From the NCBI RefSeq assembly GCF_024323335.1, contig NC_066585.1, forward strand, positions 75,936,109-76,000,108: a stretch of 64,000 nt of DNA, given 5' to 3'. The position numbers and the translations under genes were made by a program. The notes under the pieces are model-generated. The model did no database searches. It was given only the letters and a program-made list of their open reading frames with translations, and was not told the DNA's origin. How positions within the stretch are numbered: the stretch's first letter is position 1; each line of letters opens with the position of its first letter. The stretch comes from Lathyrus oleraceus. Its lineage: Eukaryota; Streptophyta; Magnoliopsida; Fabales; Fabaceae. This document shows, piece after piece, positions 59,483 to 64,000 of this stretch.

Positions 59483-61196
59483 GCGCGAACCTGACAGTAG
59501 CCAGCTTTTCTGTTATGACTTTTCATTCATGTTTTGTCATGGCCAGGCATTGTTTATTTGATCCTATTACTGTTGTGATTTCTTTTGCGGTGTAATCCTC
59601 GATTGCACCCCGATTTGGTATGCTAACCCGTTTGTTGAATTTTGCAAAGGTTCATATGTCCCAGAAAAAAAGACCGCCGTTAGGTCTTCCACTTTATTTG
59701 TGGGATACCCTTGTGGAGGCTCACCCTAAATTGCTTAATTAATTTTAATGTGTTAATTTTAATAATTAATTTTAATAATTAATCTTAATGTATTAATTTT
59801 AATGTATTATTTTTAATGTATTGATTTTAATGTGGAGACTCATCATAATCACCTAATTAACTTTAAAATGCGGCCTTTAAATATGTGATCTTGGACCTCT
59901 CTTTTGCCTTACGATATTACGGTATTATGGTCATGTCCCGCGAATGTGGGGATACACTTAGCAATGGCCCTTCGATTAAATCATCATAAAATAAATCATG
60001 GTCCCTCGGATGTTGCCTTCGAAAATACAATTTTGTCCCTCGATGACCCTTCGGTGTAGCCTACGGTTAAATGATGATCGTCCCTTCGAATGCTAAGGTA
60101 TCCTTACAACTGTTGCCTTCAATGACCTATCGATGACCCTACGATGCCCCTTTTATATCCAAAGGGTAAAATTACTTACTTCTCAATAGTAAGGACAGTT
60201 TTACCCTCATAAGGATAGGAAAAGCCCATAACGACCTCAGGAATGTATAACTCTCAATTGCTGGATCATAATCTAAAACATTTTCCACCCCTCACACTTT
60301 ACACTTTACAAATCCTAGAAAATCACCACTTGGTATACATTCATACTAGAATCATTACCGAGTTATATTTTTCTAAACCATTTTCAAAATCAAATGAGAT
60401 AAATACTTTGTATACATTCATACGAGAATCATTACAAAGTTAAACTCTCTTTCAAACATTTTTTTTAACAATTCACCGACACTTTTCAGACAAAAATATA
60501 AGTGATCCAGCAATTAAGAGCCCATGGATAACCATGGATACAAAGGGTGCTAATACCTTCCCTTTGTATAATGTACCTCCCGAACCCAAAATCTATTGAG
60601 GTCTTTCCTGTTCTTTTCCACCTTTCCTTATTGGATAAAAGAAAAGTCGGTGGCGACTCTTGCTATCCGCGACATTGCGATAAAAAGCAAAATACCCCAA
60701 GTCAGTTCACCGTATGACACCTTCACTTATGGGTCTTTATTAACCAACGACATAATGTCTTGACATATCAATGTCGCACTTAGTTTAAGGTGATCTTGTT
60801 CAACGTTAGTTGTAATGCAACTGTGAGGTGGGTCTATTGAAGCGATCTCCCAATAGTCATTTTTCTTTTTGTAAGATGCAACCAACCGAAACTTACAAAG
60901 GATGTTACAACATTTGATGACATACCTTCTCGAATCAGTGCGTTTTACTGTGAAATCAGCAGAGTTGTTCATGTGGAATTTATCGATAGCTCGCACACAT
61001 TCTTCTTTGGTACGAAACATGTCTCCCACCTTTAATTTGCCTTTTGATCGTGGATACGGGTTATAGAAAATACTGTTGGATGTTTCATCGTCATACAGAT
61101 CCATCTTTGTCATATGTTGAGGCGAATTGTAGACATGACTATGAGGTATTGTCGGTGGTTGATCATCATTTTCAGTGTCGTTATTCAGCATGTGAT

Positions 61197-61201
61197 CAAC
61201 C
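61197..61201. other. Target-site duplication CAACC, left copy
   Basis: CAACC here and at 62603-62607 exactly flank the solo LTR. Confidence 0.93.
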
Positions 61202-62602
61202 TGAAGGAGAATTGCGGTCCAAAACGCAGCGGAAATTAAAATTTTCTCCTTTAGAGATCCTTACGAATGGTCATGATCAGTGATAGAATATTTACCTCTT
61301 ATGACGATTGAAACCTTTGGTGCAGATCTCTTGTGATGATCAAAACCTTTGATGCAGATCCACGAAGCGATCACGAACGTTGAACGATGACAACGTCTCT
61401 ACTCAGTCCACACGAACGGGTTCCTTCAATCTCAGTGCTAGCTGGTACGAATGAAGGCTTTGAGTGAGAGAGAGAGAGAGAGAGAGAGAGTGAGAGAAAA
61501 CGAAAATAATGCAACCGCAATGAATGCTTCTGCACAAGGGTTCTATTTATAGAACCACTTGTGTGGGCTTCAAGCTAAAAAGCCCACTTAAGTGTATTTT
61601 GGCCAATATCTTATAATATGCCCAAAATCACTTAAGCCCATGATACCTTACCATATTTCGTATTCTACTCAAGTACACCGTACCTTACGATGTTCTATAA
61701 GTCACTTAAGGGCATCGTACCTTACGGTATTCCTTAGTTAATCCATCTCTCATCAATTCGTCCTTTGTGTGTGACCCTGTAGGTTTTCGTGACGTGGCAA
61801 TTATATTAAATCATACATTTAACATAATAAACAGTGAGCGGTATCTAGCAACACATCACTGCTACCCAAGACACGAAAATGTCATCTGATCTGACAAAAC
61901 CTTCTGTGATAATACCTATGTGTATAATTACCCTTTTGCCCTTATGTCTATATTGAACACAAGGCATCGACCGTGTCATCCTTGTCCAGTTCAATATTGG
62001 GCCCATAAACATTTATCCTATTATGCAGGATGGGCAAATTCCATCTAGGTCACTCATGTCCCTCAGCATGCTTCGTGGAGTACCCATCAACTGTCTTTAT
62101 GGTTATCCAGTTACGGACAACGTTGGATCAGCAATAAAGCACTCGACTCTACATCTAGGATCCATAGTGGTTTCAGGTCGAAGAGTGGAATACACTATTA
62201 TCACCATGAGAATAACTTATGACACTTTGCATAACTTTCTATATAGTATTCTCATAGCGGGTCAATCCGGTATAAATATTACTCCTAATATTCATACCTA
62301 TGTTTAAGACTCGATAACTCTTTATCCATGATCCATGAGATGTGATCATCAGTCTACAAACATAATAGTCTTAATGCTTTAATGTTATCCCACTTCACAC
62401 TAAAGCTCGACTACGGATACTTTAAGAATAGTGTCCTTATGTTTAATGTGTTCTCATGATTAAGTCACACTTAATACATTAAACGGACTATCTATTCCAG
62501 GGACTTTATTAATCAACCATAATAAAGAAAATGCCTTTTATTATTAATAAATAATTTGATACAAGTACCAAAAAGTATTGGCCTCTAGGGCTTACACCAA
62601 CA
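61202..62602 (-). mobile_element. Solo LTR, copia-like, minus orientation, in the transposase gene
   Basis: 1401 bp. On the minus strand TGTTGGTGTAAGCCCTAGAG...CAATTCTCCTTCA, with perfect TSD CAACC. The minus orientation is inferred from a TATAAATAGA box (minus strand, near 61550) and the TGTTGGTG start typical of copia LTRs. It includes a (GA)n run at 61463-61491. The ORF at 62023-62307 is non-coding LTR sequence. Confidence 0.88.
61463..61491. repeat. (GA)n microsatellite inside the solo LTR
   Basis: About 14 GA units, one interruption at the end. Confidence 0.9.
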
Positions 62603-63079
62603 CAACCTGTATCTCAGTCTCCTCTTCTTCTTCATCAATGACATCCACTTCTGTTTCTGCTTCTCGGATGACGTCATCTGGCCACTGTGGATCAAACTCA
62701 CCAGATTCATCCTGACTGGTTATTTGAGACTGTTGAGATGGTATACATGGTTGAAGAGTAATATACAACTCAATACCGTTGCAGCCTGAATGTTCATGAC
62801 TAACAAACATGTATTCAACATATTCATCGTCCTGTACCTTAAGCGGGAAAAACTTACATTGACTGTTCTAAAAAAATATTGGATTTTGATACGTGATCTT
62901 TGACACAATACCCGATCCTATACAGGATTGTATTCTTTTTTTCAAATGCAAGAAGGTTGCATTTCTCTTGATCGTAAGTCTAATGGTATCGGTGTTTCAA
63001 AAACAAAAACCGTATAACTCAGACTCGTATGTTTCACCGTTGCAGTGAAGTTGACAATGTATTTTGGTGAAGATGACAT

Positions 63080-63315
63080 TGTGCAAATGAAAACTATTTT
63101 CTTGCTGCAAATGAATGTGGGTTGAGTCTTGGATGTTGATAGTAAGACACTTAAATATGTGAGTGATGTGTCTCACATGCAAGCTAGTTCGAAGTGATGT
63201 GTCGCACATGCAAGCTAGTCCGGAATGATGCGTCAACCATGCAAGATACTAAGAAGTGACATGTTCAGCATGCAAGAGAGAGGACAACCACGTGTCAGAC
63301 ATGTAGACACACACT
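63080..63315. other. Region between the divergent transposase and PMD genes
   Basis: Contains three direct copies of a GTGATGTGTC(T/G)CACATGCAAGCTAGT-like phrase (about 63165-63245). These may be transposase-binding or regulatory repeats; no gene. Confidence 0.5.
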
Positions 63316-63558
63316 CCAATTGAATTGTCGCCCCCATTCATTCCTTGCACATGAGTGTTAACCCATTTGGCGACACCTTGTCTTGCATGCATGCTGACCT
63401 CGAAACCAAGCAATCAGACTTAGGTGTGTCATGCATGTCCCTATGGAGGCGCCAATTTGAATGGCGACACCATGTACAAAATGCACATGGGCGCCAATTC
63501 AATTGGAGACCACATGCAAACACAATTTTTCATGCTCCAAGCCGTTTTCCTATAAATA
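63316..63558 (+). promoter_or_regulatory. Promoter of the PMD gene with CCAAT palindromes
   Basis: CCAATTGAATTGTCGCC at 63316, GGCGCCAATTTGAATGGCG at 63448 and GGGCGCCAATTCAATTGGAG at 63489, then TATAAATA at 63551. The motif type matches the promoter at 56627-56790. The start codon is about 120 bp after the TATA box. Confidence 0.65.
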
Positions 63559-63671
63559 CATCCACACCATCAACACTTCTTCCACACCATCACTCACTAC
63601 TTCTTCTACAATTTCAGCTGCAATAACTTCTTGTAGCTTCATCTGCACCAACCGCTTTCATCCCCAACAAA

Positions 63672-64000
63672 ATGTTTATCCTCACAATGGGCGAATCGCA
63701 TAGAGGAACGGTTGCAAACATAGCAACTTATGTAAGCGTTTTCTTCTTTTGTTATTTGTTTTAATAGAGTCCCTTTTAATAACATACCAACTTAGTAAAG
63801 TTTTTTGTTCTTTCTTTTATAGGACGTTGCAAGGTTCCGGACTCGGGTCCACGAATATGTGCATATGGACCCGATGATTCAACCTTATGTTGAAATCACC
63901 GGTTTTGGTCATATAAGCAAGATTTTGTCTTGGTCGGTAGATAACAAATTCATTCTTGCTTTATGCGAAAGATGGTGTCCAGAGACACACACATTTTGGT
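63672..64000 (+). CDS. Plant mobile domain (PMD, aminotransferase-like) gene, 5' part
   Basis: Exon 1 is 63672-63731 (MFILTMGESHRGTVANIATY), with donor TAT|GTAAGC. The intron ends TTTTATAG at 63822; exon 2 begins GACGTTGCAAGG and is open to the window end. Exon 2 shows RFRTRVHEYVHMDP, YVEITGFGHISKIL, DNKFILALCERW and PETHTFW, which matches the start of the PMD fold (usually ..GFGHL..L..ALVERWRPETHTFH..). PMD proteins occur as stand-alone silencing factors such as MAIL1 and as transposon-encoded proteins. Its place beside a mudrA gene with a shared promoter motif argues for the transposon type. Splice phase is 0. Start choice: ATG 63687 is an alternative. Confidence 0.8.

Larger units (their letters stand above)
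58712..60719 (+). mobile_element. Solo LTR, Tat/Ogre-like gypsy, in the transposase gene
   Basis: 2008 bp, TGTCATACCCCAAAATTTGCC...CACCGTATGACA, perfect TSD CCTTC. The 3' part has GGGTGCTAATACCTTCCCTT and GTCGGTGGCGACTC, as in the 4.57-kb LTR at 44691, so they are related. TATAAATA near 59007. Between 59740 and 59840 there are TTTTAATGTATTAATTTTAA-like repeats. Carries two clusters of TCGCCTAGCGA palindromes. Confidence 0.93.
57232..63079 (-). pseudogene. Mutator-like (mudrA) transposase, split by two solo LTRs
   Basis: Read on the minus strand from an ATG near 63079. An N-terminal PB1-like part (63079-62620) includes LTIKRNATFLHLKKRI in a second frame and an acidic DEEEEETE stretch. It is interrupted by the LTR 61202-62602 and resumes at 61196-60725 with the MuDR N-terminal domain (LKVGDMFRTKEECVRAID). 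After the LTR 58712-60719 it resumes with the transposase domain: IIQIDGTWLYDKYNG (first Asp), CLISDRHAAIESA (second Asp), YCIRHIAQNF, and INLVECMNGVFKG (Glu). A SWIM zinc finger (CNCEKFQVFRIPCSHV, about 57590-57540) and a terminal CCHC knuckle CSICRQPGHNKNKC follow. Stops near 62877, 58519, 58158 and 57337 plus a frame change make it inactive. Insertions alone left clean TSDs, so the gene order is certain. Confidence 0.9.

Overview
This is plant nuclear DNA, most likely from a legume with a large, repeat-rich genome. Pointers are nested LTR retrotransposons of Ty1/copia SIRE/Maximus type, Tekay-type chromoviruses and very long Ogre/Tat-like LTRs, plus long (TA)n runs, introns with plant consensus splice sites and a plant-specific PPR gene. 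A Fabeae-type legume (pea/vetch group) fits best; that is an inference from repeat style, not a database match. There is no bacterial or organellar operon structure.

Layout. 1-2918: 5' part of a decayed copia element on the minus strand, running off the left edge. 2919-16400: mostly repeat-derived, with AT-rich DNA, two minisatellites, a decayed 'gypsy-type transposon' protein gene (minus) and two solo LTRs with target-site duplications (TSDs). 16400-28000: the only host-gene island. It holds a four-exon gene for a Ca2+-regulated mitochondrial ATP-Mg/Pi carrier (16711-20241), a tRNA-Ser(AGA) (26175-26256) and an intronless E-class PPR gene (26496-27980); a dead copia RT fragment lies between. 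28000-32386: a candidate MITE, copia gag/protease debris and the 5' part of a 'putative plant transposon protein' pseudogene.

32387-53953 is a nested tower. A SIRE-like copia element (727-bp LTRs, TSD GTTTA) is interrupted by a complete chromovirus (35173-43660, TSD AGGTT) and by a 4.57-kb Ogre-like solo LTR (44691-49260, TSD GAAAG). The copia element has an extra ORF between pol and the 3' LTR. The gene it landed in resumes at 53954. 56600-64000: a Mutator-like region with a small plus-strand ORF, a mudrA-type transposase pseudogene (minus) split by two solo LTRs, and the start of a plant-mobile-domain (PMD) gene running off the right edge.

The most interesting signal is a cis-element architecture shared by unrelated elements: pairs of 12-14-bp palindromes 21-22 bp apart, repeated every 63-64, 72 or 74 bp, so close to whole helical turns. 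It occurs in the copia LTRs (GTAACCGGTTAC, 74-bp period), again with the same 74-bp period in the copia spacer in front of the extra ORF, in the chromovirus LTRs (GTTAACCGGTTAAC, 72-bp period) and in a minus-strand solo LTR (GCAATCGATTGC, 63-64-bp period). A homologous chromovirus-type LTR carries a different palindrome (TTCGCGGCGCGAA) at the same place. The two Mutator-region plus-strand genes have their own CCAAT-containing palindromes just upstream of TATA boxes. I read these as modular, fast-changing promoter/enhancer or silencing targets; the function is inference.
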